The position numbers were made by a program, and so were the translations under genes. From an uncultured Allorhizobium sp. (GTDB taxonomy: Bacteria; Pseudomonadota; Alphaproteobacteria; Rhizobiales; Rhizobiaceae): a stretch of DNA of 64,000 nt. Positions 1 through 9,500 of the stretch are shown in pieces; position 1 is the first letter of the stretch, and each line of letters begins with the position of its first letter. The notes beneath the pieces were generated by a model that saw only the letters and a list, made by a program, of their open reading frames with translations, was not told the origin of the DNA and did not search any database. The stretch is from the NCBI GenBank assembly GCA_958439205.1, contig OY288189.1, positions 1,441,001 through 1,505,000 on the forward strand, given 5' to 3'.

Positions 1-1073
1 ACCCGCCCGATCGTATTGTCCTTCGGCGCTTGCAAGGCGGTCGCTTGCTGCTCGGGCTCGGCTTCCCGCGCGGCCCCGCTCAAGGTGACCAGATCCCGTG
101 CGACGATTTCAGTCGAGGCATGCAGATCGCGCACCGCCGTTGCCGTCCACCGGCTGTCCTCACCTCTTGCTTTGATCATGAGGCCGATCTTCTTGCCGAG
201 GCCGGTTGTCGCGCGTCTCGAGACACTGTCATAGTCGTTGGCTGCGATATCCTCGCCGATTGCCTCGTAAACGAGGGCAGCCGTGCGGATCGCGTGCCGG
301 CAGGACTTCGGCAGGCAGCGAATACCGGCATGGCCGAGTCGATAGTGGCGGGCTGCCTCGTCGAGCAGACGCTGAACCACCACTCCCAATGCTTCGCTAT
401 GTTGCGGGTTGCGCAAAAAGGCTGCTCCATCGATCCCATGTTCCTCGAGCCATTCGAGCGGCAGATACAGCCTGCCGTTTCTCGCATCCTCGCCGACGTC
501 ACGGGCAATATTGGTCAGCTGCATGGCAATGCCAAGATCTGCGGCGCGGGCAAGGGCAGCCCGATCGCGCACGCCCATCACGCAGGCCATCATCAACCCG
601 ACGCTCGAGGCGACGCAGGTTGCGTAGGCCTTCACGTCCTCGATGGTTTCGTGGCGGTGGCCTTCGAGGTCCATGGCGAAGCCATCGAGTAGGGCCTCGA
701 CCACCGGCTTGGGGATTGCGTGTTCGTGGACCACACGGGCAAAGGCCCGGTCGCAAGCAAAGGGCGCGGGCTCGCCGGCATAGATCAGGTCGAGGCGCTG
801 TCGCAGCCGGAGAAGGGCCGGCATGCCGCTTTTGGGGTCATCGATCAGATCGTCGGAATGGCGGCAGAAGGCATAGAGCGCGCGTGCCGCCTGACGGGTG
901 GAGGCTGGCAGCAGCAGGGACGCCAGATGAAAGGATTTCGAGCCGCGCCGGATTGCGGCGGAACACGCCTTTTCATCCTGGTAGTCGCCGGAAAAGCCGT
1001 AGTTGAGCGAAATCGGGCGGCGGGCGAGGGGACGGGCGAGCATCTGCTCCCGGGCCGAGTCGGACGCGATCAT
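1..1073 (-). CDS. crtB: Phytoene synthase, 3' end cut by window edge
   Basis: Condenses two geranylgeranyl diphosphates to phytoene, the first committed step of carotenoid synthesis. About 357 codons are visible, already longer than many family members, so little should be missing. The first aspartate-rich motif (DDLIDD, residues 74-79) and the second (RDVGED, residues 191-196), which bind the diphosphate-Mg groups, are both present, as is FAMDLEG near 132-138. The ATG overlaps the stop of crtI (ATGA), implying translational coupling and co-transcription from the bchI promoter. The gene is open to the window edge with no frameshift. Family assignment is firm; the C-terminal end is not seen. 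Confidence 0.95.
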   Translation of the reverse strand, partial: MIASDSAREQMLARPLARRPISLNYGFSGDYQDEKACSAAIRRGSKSFHLASLLLPASTRQAARALYAFCRHSDDLIDDPKSGMPALLRLRQRLDLIYAGEPAPFACDRAFARVVHEHAIPKPVVEALLDGFAMDLEGHRHETIEDVKAYATCVASSVGLMMACVMGVRDRAALARAADLGIAMQLTNIARDVGEDARNGRLYLPLEWLEEHGIDGAAFLRNPQHSEALGVVVQRLLDEAARHYRLGHAGIRCLPKSCRHAIRTAALVYEAIGEDIAANDYDSVSRRATTGLGKKIGLMIKARGEDSRWTATAVRDLHASTEIVARDLVTLSGAAREAEPEQQATALQAPKDNTIGR

Positions 1074-2641
1074 GGGCTTTTCCTCCTTGCCTGGGCTTCC
1101 CAAGTTTCGGCCATGATGGTGGCCGCGTCGGGCACGAGATCGGCGACGATGCGAGCGGAGGAGACGACGCCGGGCAGGCCTGCTCCCGGATGGGTGCCCG
1201 CGCCGCAGAGGAAGAGGTTGTCGAGTTCTTCGCTCTTATTGTGCGGACGGAACCAGGCGCTCTGGAAGAGCTTCGGCTCAAGCGCAAATGCGGCCCCCTG
1301 CCAGGACAGGAGACGATCCCGGAAATCCATCGGCGTGGCGATGCGGGAGGTGACGATGTGGCGCGACAGATCCGGAAGGACGGTCTCTTCCAACCGCTTT
1401 TCGATCTTGCGCCGGTAGTGTTCGGCCGTCTCTGTCCAGTCTGTCCCGCTTGCGAGGTTCGGGACAGGGCTCAAGACGTAGAAGGCATCGCAGCCAGCCG
1501 GAGCCAGTGATGGGTCGCTCGCTGTCGGGCGATGCAGGTAGAGACTGAAGTCTTCGGCGAGGCGATGCTTCCTGAAGATGTCGTCGAGCAGCCCCTTGTA
1601 GCGCGGTCCGAAAAGCATGGTGTGATGCAAGACATCGTCATACCGGCGGCTGGTGCCGAAATACCAGACGAAGAGGCTCATCGAATAGTCGCCGCGGGCG
1701 AGCTTGGCGTCGGTCCAGCGGCGGCGGGGGTGAGCCTTCAACAATTCTCCGTAGGTGGTGGCAGGGTCGGCATTGGAGACCACGATGTCTGCGGCGATGC
1801 GCTCGCCGGACGCCAATCTGACGCCGGTTGCCCTGCTGCCTTCGGTTTCGATCTCGACGACCGTCTCCTGGAGCCGGATGCGGCCGCCATTGCGGGTCAC
1901 CAGCGAGGCGATGCCGCGCACGAGGGCATTGGTGCCACCTACCGCGTAATGCACGCCGTACTTCCCCTCCAGATGGGCAATCAGGCAATAAAAGGAGGTG
2001 GCGGAAAACGGGTTGCCGCCGATCAGCAGCGGATGAAACGAAAAGAGCGTGCGCAGCTTGTCGCTGCGGAAGTGTTTCGAGACGACCGAATAGACCGAGC
2101 GATAGCCGCCCAGGCGGACGAGGCGGGCAAGCGTCTTTGCGGTGAAGAGCAGGCTGTGGAAGGGCTTATGGGCGAGCTGCTCGAATGCGACCTCGTAAAT
2201 GCGGCGGCTCTCGTCAAGGAAGCTGCGGTAGCCGGCGACATCCTTTGGCTCGATTTTTGCGATCTGGGCTTCCATCGCCTCGCGGTCGCCGGAATAGTCG
2301 AAGACCGTGCCGTCATCGTAACGCACCCGATAAAAGGGCGTGTTGGGGTGGAGGTCGACATCGTCGCTCAGCCTGCCGCCGCAATCGCGCCAGAGGTTTT
2401 CGAAGAGCCATGGGGCCGTGATGATGGTCGGACCGGCGTCGAAGGTGAAGCCGTCCTGTCGATGCGCATAGGCGCGTCCGCCGGGCTCGTCGAGTGGATC
2501 GAGGATTGTGACGCGATAGCCCTTGGCGCCGAGCAGTGCGCCGGTGGTGAGGCCGCCGACGCCGGCGCCGATGATGACGGCGTGCGGCCTGTTGTCGGCG
2601 GGTGGAGTTTTCGGTTTGGGAAAGCGGCCTGCGATGTTCAT
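1070..2641 (-). CDS. crtI: Phytoene desaturase
   Basis: FAD-dependent desaturase that introduces double bonds into phytoene to give neurosporene or lycopene at the membrane. The 523-residue protein has the N-terminal dinucleotide-binding motif GAGVGG (residues 25-30), followed by the PGGRAY segment near 55, and a C-terminal FAD segment FLCGAGTHPGAGLPG, both typical of CrtI. Its start overlaps the bchO stop and its stop overlaps the crtB start (ATGA in both cases). Whether three or four desaturations are made cannot be read from the sequence. The crtI-crtB pairing behind bch genes is typical of purple bacterial photosynthesis clusters. Confidence 0.96.
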   Translation of the reverse strand: MNIAGRFPKPKTPPADNRPHAVIIGAGVGGLTTGALLGAKGYRVTILDPLDEPGGRAYAHRQDGFTFDAGPTIITAPWLFENLWRDCGGRLSDDVDLHPNTPFYRVRYDDGTVFDYSGDREAMEAQIAKIEPKDVAGYRSFLDESRRIYEVAFEQLAHKPFHSLLFTAKTLARLVRLGGYRSVYSVVSKHFRSDKLRTLFSFHPLLIGGNPFSATSFYCLIAHLEGKYGVHYAVGGTNALVRGIASLVTRNGGRIRLQETVVEIETEGSRATGVRLASGERIAADIVVSNADPATTYGELLKAHPRRRWTDAKLARGDYSMSLFVWYFGTSRRYDDVLHHTMLFGPRYKGLLDDIFRKHRLAEDFSLYLHRPTASDPSLAPAGCDAFYVLSPVPNLASGTDWTETAEHYRRKIEKRLEETVLPDLSRHIVTSRIATPMDFRDRLLSWQGAAFALEPKLFQSAWFRPHNKSEELDNLFLCGAGTHPGAGLPGVVSSARIVADLVPDAATIMAETWEAQARRKSP

Positions 2642-3546
2642 GCTGCATCCGCTCCGTTGGATTTCTGTTCGCTCACCACCTCGTCAAGCCATTTGGCGAC
2701 CTCTGCTGCACGGCATTCGTGCAAGAGGTGGCCGCCCCGCTCGGTGAGGATCAGCCGACTGCCTGGGGCTTGTCGCGCTGCATGGCTGGAATTGGCGATC
2801 GGCACCATCGGGTCATCGCGGGCGGCGATCAGCGTCATGGGAAAGGGAAGGCGGCGCAACGTGGCGTCGAACCGGGTCAGGTCCCAGGCGGCCATCATGC
2901 CGAGTGCGCCCCGCACATGGGCGGGCGAGGCGAGCAGCATGCGATAGATCGCCTTCCCCTCTTCGTCGATTGATGAGCCGGTGGCCGTCAGCAGATTGCC
3001 GCCGAGCGGGGTCGCGCGCGCCAGCATCGAAAACATCGAGGCCGAAAAGGGATTGGCAAAAAGCGCCTTGGCGAGCGGCGAAAACAAGGCGTTGCCGCGG
3101 ATCGGCAGATAGGCGCCGTTGATGCCGACAACATGGCGCGGCACGGCTGAGGCCTGATCGGCTGCCAGTGCGACCGCGATCGCAGCGCCTGCGGAGTGTC
3201 CCAGAATGACGGCCGGGCATCGTTCGAGCGTTGTGACGAGTTCGCTGAGTGCCCTGACCATGCCCGGGAGAGAAAGGTCGGCGGATCCGCGCGTACGGGT
3301 AAAGCCATGGCCAGGCAGGTCTGGGGCAACAATCCGGAAGCGGCTCGAGAGAAGCGGAAGGATGTTGCGCCAGGAATGCGAGGCGGCGCCCGTCCCATGC
3401 AGAAGCAGGATGATGGGTGCGTTTTCAGGTCCGGTGATCTGCACGTGCCAGTCAAACGATGCGGTCTGCACGAAGCGGCTCGCACTGCGATGGGGCCAGT
3501 TGCGACCATCCGTTTGCCAGTCCAGCCGCTCGCGCCCGCTCATCAT
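2638..3546 (-). CDS. bchO: Alpha/beta hydrolase, Mg-chelatase accessory BchO
   Basis: Alpha/beta-fold hydrolase found beside bchI and bchD in photosynthesis gene clusters; its exact biochemical role is unsettled. The 302-residue protein shows an oxyanion-region HGTGAASHSW (50-59), the nucleophile elbow GHSAG (Ser118) and a late GGHLLHE containing the likely catalytic histidine. The chosen ATG overlaps the bchD stop (ATGA). The frame remains open upstream for 56 codons, but that part lies inside bchD. Identification rests on the fold plus its place between bchD and crtI; a generic hydrolase name would be the fallback. Confidence 0.88.
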   Translation of the reverse strand: MMSGRERLDWQTDGRNWPHRSASRFVQTASFDWHVQITGPENAPIILLLHGTGAASHSWRNILPLLSSRFRIVAPDLPGHGFTRTRGSADLSLPGMVRALSELVTTLERCPAVILGHSAGAAIAVALAADQASAVPRHVVGINGAYLPIRGNALFSPLAKALFANPFSASMFSMLARATPLGGNLLTATGSSIDEEGKAIYRMLLASPAHVRGALGMMAAWDLTRFDATLRRLPFPMTLIAARDDPMVPIANSSHAARQAPGSRLILTERGGHLLHECRAAEVAKWLDEVVSEQKSNGADAA

Positions 3547-5375
3547 GTGCGAGCCTCCCGCATGGAAAGATCGACCAGATGCGACACGCGGCCGGCATCG
3601 GCCTGCCGCAGTACATGCAGGTCGGCGCCCAGCATGCGGGCGAGGTTCGTTACGCTTTCGCGGGGTCGCCGTGCGATGTCGATGCAGATGGTGCGCGTCT
3701 GCCGGCTCTTGCATGTCGCGGCAAGGCGCGTGAGTTCTTCTGCGGCAAGCGTGCGGTCGGCTGTGCCGTCCAGTGCGATGTTGCCGCTGCCGTCGGTCAA
3801 TAGGACCAAGACTGGGCTGCTGCCCCGGCGCTCGACCGACAGGGCCAGTTCCAGTCCCGCCTTGAGGCCGGCTGCCAGCGGTGTCGGGCCGCCGCCGGGA
3901 AGCCCGGCGAGCTTGCGCTTGGCTGCGGTCAGGGAGCGTGTCGGGGGGAGAAGAAGGTCTGCACCGGTGCCTCTGAACGCAATCAGGGCGACTTCGTCGC
4001 GGCGTACGTAACAGCGGGCCAGCAATTGCTCGATGGCGCCCTTGGTTTCGCCAAGGCGCTCAAGCGCGGTCGAGCCGGAGGCATCGACGACAAAGATCGC
4101 CGTCGATGGGGCGGCGTGGCGCAGGCGCACATAGCGGAAATCGTCGCGCGTGACGAAGGCGCGTGGGGTCGCCGTTTGCCCTGATGGCGTCTTGCCAGGC
4201 ACGCTCAGGGCGCGGCGTTGTGCGGCCCTGATCTTCTGGAAAGGCGCTGCTGCGCGCAGGGTGGCCACAATGTCCGGACGGGCCTCCGCATGGGGTGGAG
4301 CAAGGCCGATGCCGAAGGGGCGACCGCGCCTCGCATTCTTGCGAACGCCACCGGATTTGCCCGCAAGACCAGAACTGCGTGTCGGACGCAGGCAGATCGA
4401 CAGCCAAGGGTCGGCCGAGAGTGTGCCGGCCTGAACTGCGGCCAGCATTTCGGTCAGGTTGTCGAGACGCGACGGCGCCGTGGTTTCGGCTTCGGGCTTC
4501 GGCTCCACGGCGTCGGTCGTGGGCGCAGGTTCCGCTGGCGCCTGGTCGGGCTGCTCGGGCGGCGAGGTCTCTGCTTCTTCCGGTGGCTGTTCGCTCACCG
4601 GAGCTAGACGGATACCGAGGCAGAGGCGGAGCGCTGTCAGCACATCACCTTCCGCGACGGCTGCGCGATCATCACGGCAGGCGAGGAGCCGCGCGGTGCG
4701 CACCAGGTGGCCAAGGATCCGCGGTGAACGGTGGCCAGTGCTTAAGGAGAGGGCGGCAAGCCCCTTCAGCAATCGGTCGTCGATCGAAACGTTGCGCCAG
4801 GCCGAATGCGGTTGGGTCAGGGCTGCGCCTTCTGGCTGATGGCTTTCCACGTGGTGCCAACCGATGCCGTCGAGATCGACGCGCAGGGCGAGGCGGTCGC
4901 CGACGAGGCCGGACAAGGGCGCCTCGTCATCAAGAGATTCGTCCAGCGCAATCACCAGATGGCCGGACGCAGCTGGTTCGTCCATGCCTCGGGCCACGAG
5001 CGCTGCTATCGCTGGATCCAGGCGTTCGGCCATCGGTATCAGCAGAACGCCGCCTTCGGCTCTCGCCAGAAGGCCAGGCTGACGCACCAGATGTCCCAAT
5101 TTTGCGGTTGCTGCGAGATCGACACCGCCAATCAGGTTGGCGATCGAGGTTCCCGGCGGCAGTCTTGTCCAGGAGTGCTTAGTGCCCAGGTGCTGTTGCA
5201 GCCTTTCGAGGAAAAGGTCACGCACGCCGCCCGCACGTGCCTTCAGCCAGAGACCTCCGATGCCGGACCGGCCGATGCCGAGCAGCTCGATTGCCAGAAG
5301 GGCGTCGGCCCAAAGCTCCGAACCTCTGATGTCGAGTGCCTGTTCGAAGGCTTCGTGGGGGCCGAGTTCAGCCAT
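3543..5375 (-). CDS. bchD: Magnesium chelatase subunit D
   Basis: Platform subunit of the magnesium chelatase that inserts Mg2+ into protoporphyrin IX, working with BchI and BchH. The 610-residue protein has an N-terminal AAA+-like region without a recognisable Walker A, a proline/acid-rich linker (about 260-305) and a C-terminal von Willebrand A domain with the metal-dependent adhesion motif DASGS starting at residue 431. The start at 5375 gives MAELGPHEAF and an 8-bp overlap with the bchI stop; a longer open frame upstream lies inside bchI and is not favoured. BchH is not in this window. Confidence 0.94.
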   Translation of the reverse strand: MAELGPHEAFEQALDIRGSELWADALLAIELLGIGRSGIGGLWLKARAGGVRDLFLERLQQHLGTKHSWTRLPPGTSIANLIGGVDLAATAKLGHLVRQPGLLARAEGGVLLIPMAERLDPAIAALVARGMDEPAASGHLVIALDESLDDEAPLSGLVGDRLALRVDLDGIGWHHVESHQPEGAALTQPHSAWRNVSIDDRLLKGLAALSLSTGHRSPRILGHLVRTARLLACRDDRAAVAEGDVLTALRLCLGIRLAPVSEQPPEEAETSPPEQPDQAPAEPAPTTDAVEPKPEAETTAPSRLDNLTEMLAAVQAGTLSADPWLSICLRPTRSSGLAGKSGGVRKNARRGRPFGIGLAPPHAEARPDIVATLRAAAPFQKIRAAQRRALSVPGKTPSGQTATPRAFVTRDDFRYVRLRHAAPSTAIFVVDASGSTALERLGETKGAIEQLLARCYVRRDEVALIAFRGTGADLLLPPTRSLTAAKRKLAGLPGGGPTPLAAGLKAGLELALSVERRGSSPVLVLLTDGSGNIALDGTADRTLAAEELTRLAATCKSRQTRTICIDIARRPRESVTNLARMLGADLHVLRQADAGRVSHLVDLSMREART

Positions 5376-6405
5376 GGGCGTTGTTGTCGCTGATGGTTGC
5401 GAGCGCGCGTTCGACCCTCGGGCTCGATCCCGCATCGTCGAGCGGGTCGCGGCGCAGGCGATGGCAGAGCACCATCGGCGCAATTTCCGCGACATCGTCC
5501 CAGGTCACGAGTTTGCGTCCGGCAAGGGCTGCGGCCGCGCGGCTTGCCCGCATCAGCGTCAGCTCGCCTCGCATGCCATCAATGCCGAGTCTCAGACAGA
5601 GCTGCGACATGCGCATGACCACATGATCGGGGATCTCGACCTGGCGAATGATCTTGCGGGCTGCAACGACGCGGCGGCCGATCGTGGCGTCGCGTTTGGC
5701 CCAGAGCCTGACAAAGGCCGCTGGGTCTGTCTCATAGGCGTCGCGGCGGCGGATGACTTCAATGCGTTGGTCGAGGTCGTCAATGGTGCGGACATCGACC
5801 GACAGACCGAAGCGATCGAGCAATTGCGGTCTGAGATCGCCTTCTTCCGGATTGCCGCTGCCGACGAGGACGAAGCGTGCAGCATGGCGGATGCTCAGTC
5901 CCTCGCGTTCAACGACATTGACACCGGAGGCGGCTGCGTCGAGCAGGAGATCAACCAGATGATCCTCCAGCAGGTTGATTTCGTCGATGTAGAGGAAGCC
6001 CCTGTTGGCGGCGGCGAGAAGACCCGGCTCGAAGTGCTTTTCGCCTGCCACGAGCGCCTTTTCGATGTCGAGCGAGCCGCAGACACGGTCTTCCGTGGCG
6101 CCGAGTGGCAGGTCGATCATCGGCGCCCGATGTTTGACGATCGGTGCGGCTTTCAAGCCTGATACGGGATTGCAGACTGTGCAGGCGGATTGGGGTTCGG
6201 CCGGAAGGCAGTTGTAGCGGCAGCCAGTGCGCGTTTCGATGGGCGGCAACAGTTCGGTCAGGGCGCGTACAGCTGTCGATTTTCCCGTGCCGCGATCGCC
6301 GAAAATGAGGACCCCGCCCAACAGAGGTTCGACCGCTGCCATCAGGAGGGCCTTCTTCATGTCCTCCTGTGCCACGATGGCAGCGAATGGGAAGGGTTGG
6401 GCCAT
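5368..6405 (-). CDS. bchI: Magnesium chelatase ATPase subunit I
   Basis: AAA+ ATPase that drives Mg2+ insertion in the first dedicated step of bacteriochlorophyll synthesis. The 345 residues carry Walker A GDRGTGKST (36-44), a four-cysteine patch (C62, C66, C75, C78), Walker B LYIDEIN (138-144) and the sensor segment VGSGNPEEGDLRPQLLDRFG. It is the first gene of a five-gene coupled operon, so control here also sets expression of bchD, bchO, crtI and crtB. A PpsR-type operator lies 20 bp upstream of the ATG. Confidence 0.97.
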   Translation of the reverse strand: MAQPFPFAAIVAQEDMKKALLMAAVEPLLGGVLIFGDRGTGKSTAVRALTELLPPIETRTGCRYNCLPAEPQSACTVCNPVSGLKAAPIVKHRAPMIDLPLGATEDRVCGSLDIEKALVAGEKHFEPGLLAAANRGFLYIDEINLLEDHLVDLLLDAAASGVNVVEREGLSIRHAARFVLVGSGNPEEGDLRPQLLDRFGLSVDVRTIDDLDQRIEVIRRRDAYETDPAAFVRLWAKRDATIGRRVVAARKIIRQVEIPDHVVMRMSQLCLRLGIDGMRGELTLMRASRAAAALAGRKLVTWDDVAEIAPMVLCHRLRRDPLDDAGSSPRVERALATISDNNAHG

Positions 6406-6424
6406 AGGTCTGCCTCAGTTCGAG

Positions 6425-6442
6425 TGTCAAATTTAGTTTACA
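6425..6442 (-). promoter_or_regulatory. PpsR/CrtJ-type operator (TGT-N12-ACA)
   Basis: A perfect TGT-N12-ACA match lies 20 bp upstream of the bchI ATG and overlaps the proposed -10 element. PpsR/CrtJ repressors of purple bacteria bind this consensus to shut off bch and crt genes in oxygen or light. One site only is visible; many targets have two. No ppsR gene is in the window, so the regulator itself is inferred. Confidence 0.75.
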
Positions 6443-6462
6443 CTTTTTGATGTCTCTTTGAA
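6435..6462 (-). promoter_or_regulatory. Candidate sigma-70 promoter of bchI operon
   Basis: On the minus strand TTCAAA (6462-6457) and TAAACT (6440-6435) are separated by 16 bp, giving a plausible -35/-10 pair. The -10 sits inside the TGT-N12-ACA operator, which would let a bound repressor block polymerase. Confidence 0.5.
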
Positions 6463-6490
6463 GAGGGTTTGTCGAGAATCTTGTACCCTG

Positions 6491-6525
6491 ACGCAAATGG
6501 CCGCGCTTGCGGCGCGGCCATGCGT
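6491..6525 (-). terminator. Hairpin downstream of RND operon
   Basis: Inverted repeat with a 10-bp inner stem (6497-6506 with 6512-6521), extended by a 4-bp outer stem, just past the RND pump stop. On the minus strand it runs into ATTTGCG, so the U-tract is weak. It is read as the end of the RND operon. On the other strand it is followed by TTTT. Confidence 0.5.
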
Positions 6526-6544
6526 TTTCGATCTCGTTATGCTT

Positions 6545-9500
6545 TCAGGTCCGCAGCACCCGGTAGATCGCCGGGATGACCAGCACAGTCAGCAGCGTCG
6601 AGGAGATCAGGCCGAAGAGCAGCGAGATCGCCAGGCCCTGGAAGATCGGGTCTGTCAGGATGACCGCGGCACCGATGATGGCGGCGAGCGCGGTGAGCAA
6701 GATCGGCTTGAAGCGGATCGAGCCAGCCTCGATCAGCACATCCGTCAGCGTCTTGCCGGTGTGATTGGCATGGCGGATGAAGTCTACCAGCAGGATTGAA
6801 TTACGCACGATGATGCCGGCGAGCGCAATGAAACCGATCATCGAGGTGGCCGAGAAGGGCGCGCCGAAGAGCCAGTGGCCGCCGAGGATGCCGATGAAGG
6901 TCAGCGGCACGGGTGTGAGGATCACCAGCGGCACCTTGAACGAGCCGAACTGGGCGACGACGAGAATGTAGATGCCCAGCAGCGCGATCATGAAGGCGGC
7001 GCCCATGTCGCGGAATGTCACCCAGGTCACTTCCCATTCGCCATCCCAGAGAAGCGTTGCCTCGTCCTCGTTGGTCGGCTGACCGTTGAGCGAGATCACC
7101 GGCTTGGGAAGGCCCGTCCAGTCCTGCGCGTCGATCGCTTCCTGTACGGCCAGCATGCCGTAGAGCGGGGCCTCGAAATCGCCAGCCAGTTCGGCGGTCA
7201 CCATTTCGGCGTTGATGCCGTTGTGGCGGAAGATGGGGAGTGTCGTCTTCTCGTCGAGAACACGTACGACATCGCCGAGTTCGACCACGCCCTTGTCGCC
7301 GGGCAGGACGTTGGCTGGCATCGGGGTCGAGAGGAAGCGCTCGTCGATGACCTTTTCACCCTTTGCCCGCTCCAGGCGGATCGGGATCGGCGGACGTCCA
7401 TCGCCGCGATGCGAATAGCCGATGGTCTTGCCATTCGACAGGATTGCGATCGTGTCGAAGACATCGCCTTCCTCGACGCGGTAGAATTCCGCGTCGTCGG
7501 TGGAAATCACCAGCCGCTTGCGCGGGGCTTCGACACCGTAGGAATTGTCGACATCGACGATGAAGGGGACCGAGCGGAAGGCTGCCTCGACCTTGGCGGC
7601 CACGGCGCGGCGGATTTCCGGCGTCGGGCCATAGATCTCAGCGAGCAGGGTCGCCATGACCGGAGGGCCCGGTGGGGGCTCAACGACCTTGAGGCTGGTG
7701 CCTTCCGGCGTCGGGATCGCTGCAATCTTCTGGCGGATGTCGAGGGCAATATCATGGCTCGAACGGTCACGTTCCGACTTCGGCGTCAGATTGATTGCGA
7801 CGTCTCCCTGATAGGAGGCTGCGCGCATATAGGCGTGCCGCACGAGGCCGTTAAAGTTGAAGGGGGCGGCCGTGCCGGCATGGGTCTGCACGGAGATCAC
7901 CTCCGGCATGCCGAGGACGGTGCGGCCGACGGCCTGGGCCATGGCATCGGTCGCCTCGACGGATGAGCCTTCCGGCAGGTCGATCGTCACCTGCAGTTCC
8001 GACTTATTGTCGAAGGGCAGGAGCTTCACCGTGACATGCTTGGTGTAGAACAAGCTCAGCGAACCGAGCGTCAGCAGGCCGACCAGGGCCAAGAAAATCC
8101 AGCTGCGGGTCTTGGTGGCCAAGATAGGGCGAGCGGTCGCGGCATAGAGCCGTCCGAGTTTGCCACCGGTCTCGTGATCCTCATGGGCATGGACGGGCGC
8201 ATTTCCCGCGACCTTCAGCATCAGCCAGGGCGTGACCATGACCGCGACGAAGAAGGAGAAGATCATCGCTGCCGAGGCATTGGCGGGGATCGGGCTCATG
8301 TAGGGGCCCATCATGCCGGAGACGAAGAGCATAGGCAGGAGGGCGGCGACGACCGTCAGGGTCGCGACGATGGTCGGGTTGCCGACTTCGGCGACGGCCT
8401 CGATGGCGCTGCGGCGCCGCGAGCGCTTGTCGCCCATGCCCCAGTGGCGGGCAATGTTCTCGATCACGACGATCGCGTCGTCGACGAGAATGCCGATCGA
8501 GAAGATGAGGGCAAAGAGCGAGACGCGGTTCAGCGTGTAGCCCATCAGCCACGAGGCAAAGAGGGTGAGCAGGATCGTCACGGGAATGACGATCGCGACG
8601 ACCAGGGCTTCGCGGCGACCGATCGCCAGCCAGACGAGCGCGATGATCGAAACGGTCGCGAGGGCGAGGTGGTAGAGGAGTTCGTTCGCCTTTTCGTCCG
8701 CGGTTTCCCCGTAGTTGCGAGTCACCTCGACATGGATGTCTTCGGGGATCAGCTTGCCTTCCAGAGCTTCAACGCGCTGCAGGATGGTCTCGGCCACCAC
8801 GACGGCGTTCGATCCGGCGCGCTTGGCAATGGCCAGCGTCACCGAGGGTACGCGCTCGACAGCGTCCCCGTCCTTGCGAAGGGTTGAAACCAGAGCTTCG
8901 CTGGTGTCGGTGGCAAAGTCGATTGCTGCGACGTCGCGGACGTAGACCGGGCGGCCATCGCGGGCGGTGAGCAGCAGGTTGCCGATCTCGGCCGGTGTGG
9001 ACAGGGTCTCGCCTGCGATCACGTCGATCTGGCGGCCGTTGTCGCGGACCTGCGAGGCGGGCATGGCGGTATTGGCGCCGCCGACCTTTCCGGCGAGTTG
9101 CTGCAGCGTAATGCCGTAGAGTGCCAGCTTTTCCGGCTGTGGCGATATGCGGATGATCTCGTTGGTCTCGCCGACAACATAGGTCAGGCCGACATCCTCG
9201 ACCTTGGCGACCTCGTTGCGAACCTCACGCACGATCCGGGTCAGGTCGTTGGGGCCGACATGGCCGCTGGCATCCGTTGTGGGGGAGAAGGTGAGGGTGA
9301 CGATCGCGACGTCATCGATGCCACGACCGACGACCTTGGGTTCGGCGATGCCGACCGGAATGCGATCGATATTGGCGCGAACCTTGTCGTGGACGCGCAG
9401 TACGGCGGTGTCCGATGACGTGCCGACCAGGAAGCGCGCGGTCACCATGACCATGTTGTCCATGGACTGGGAATAGATGTGCTCGACGCCGTTGATGCTC

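Noticed and set aside
1532..2947. 471-codon plus-strand frame opposite crtI and bchO
   Set aside because: Antisense to two firmly identified genes; its length is explained by the high GC and codon bias of the coding strand.
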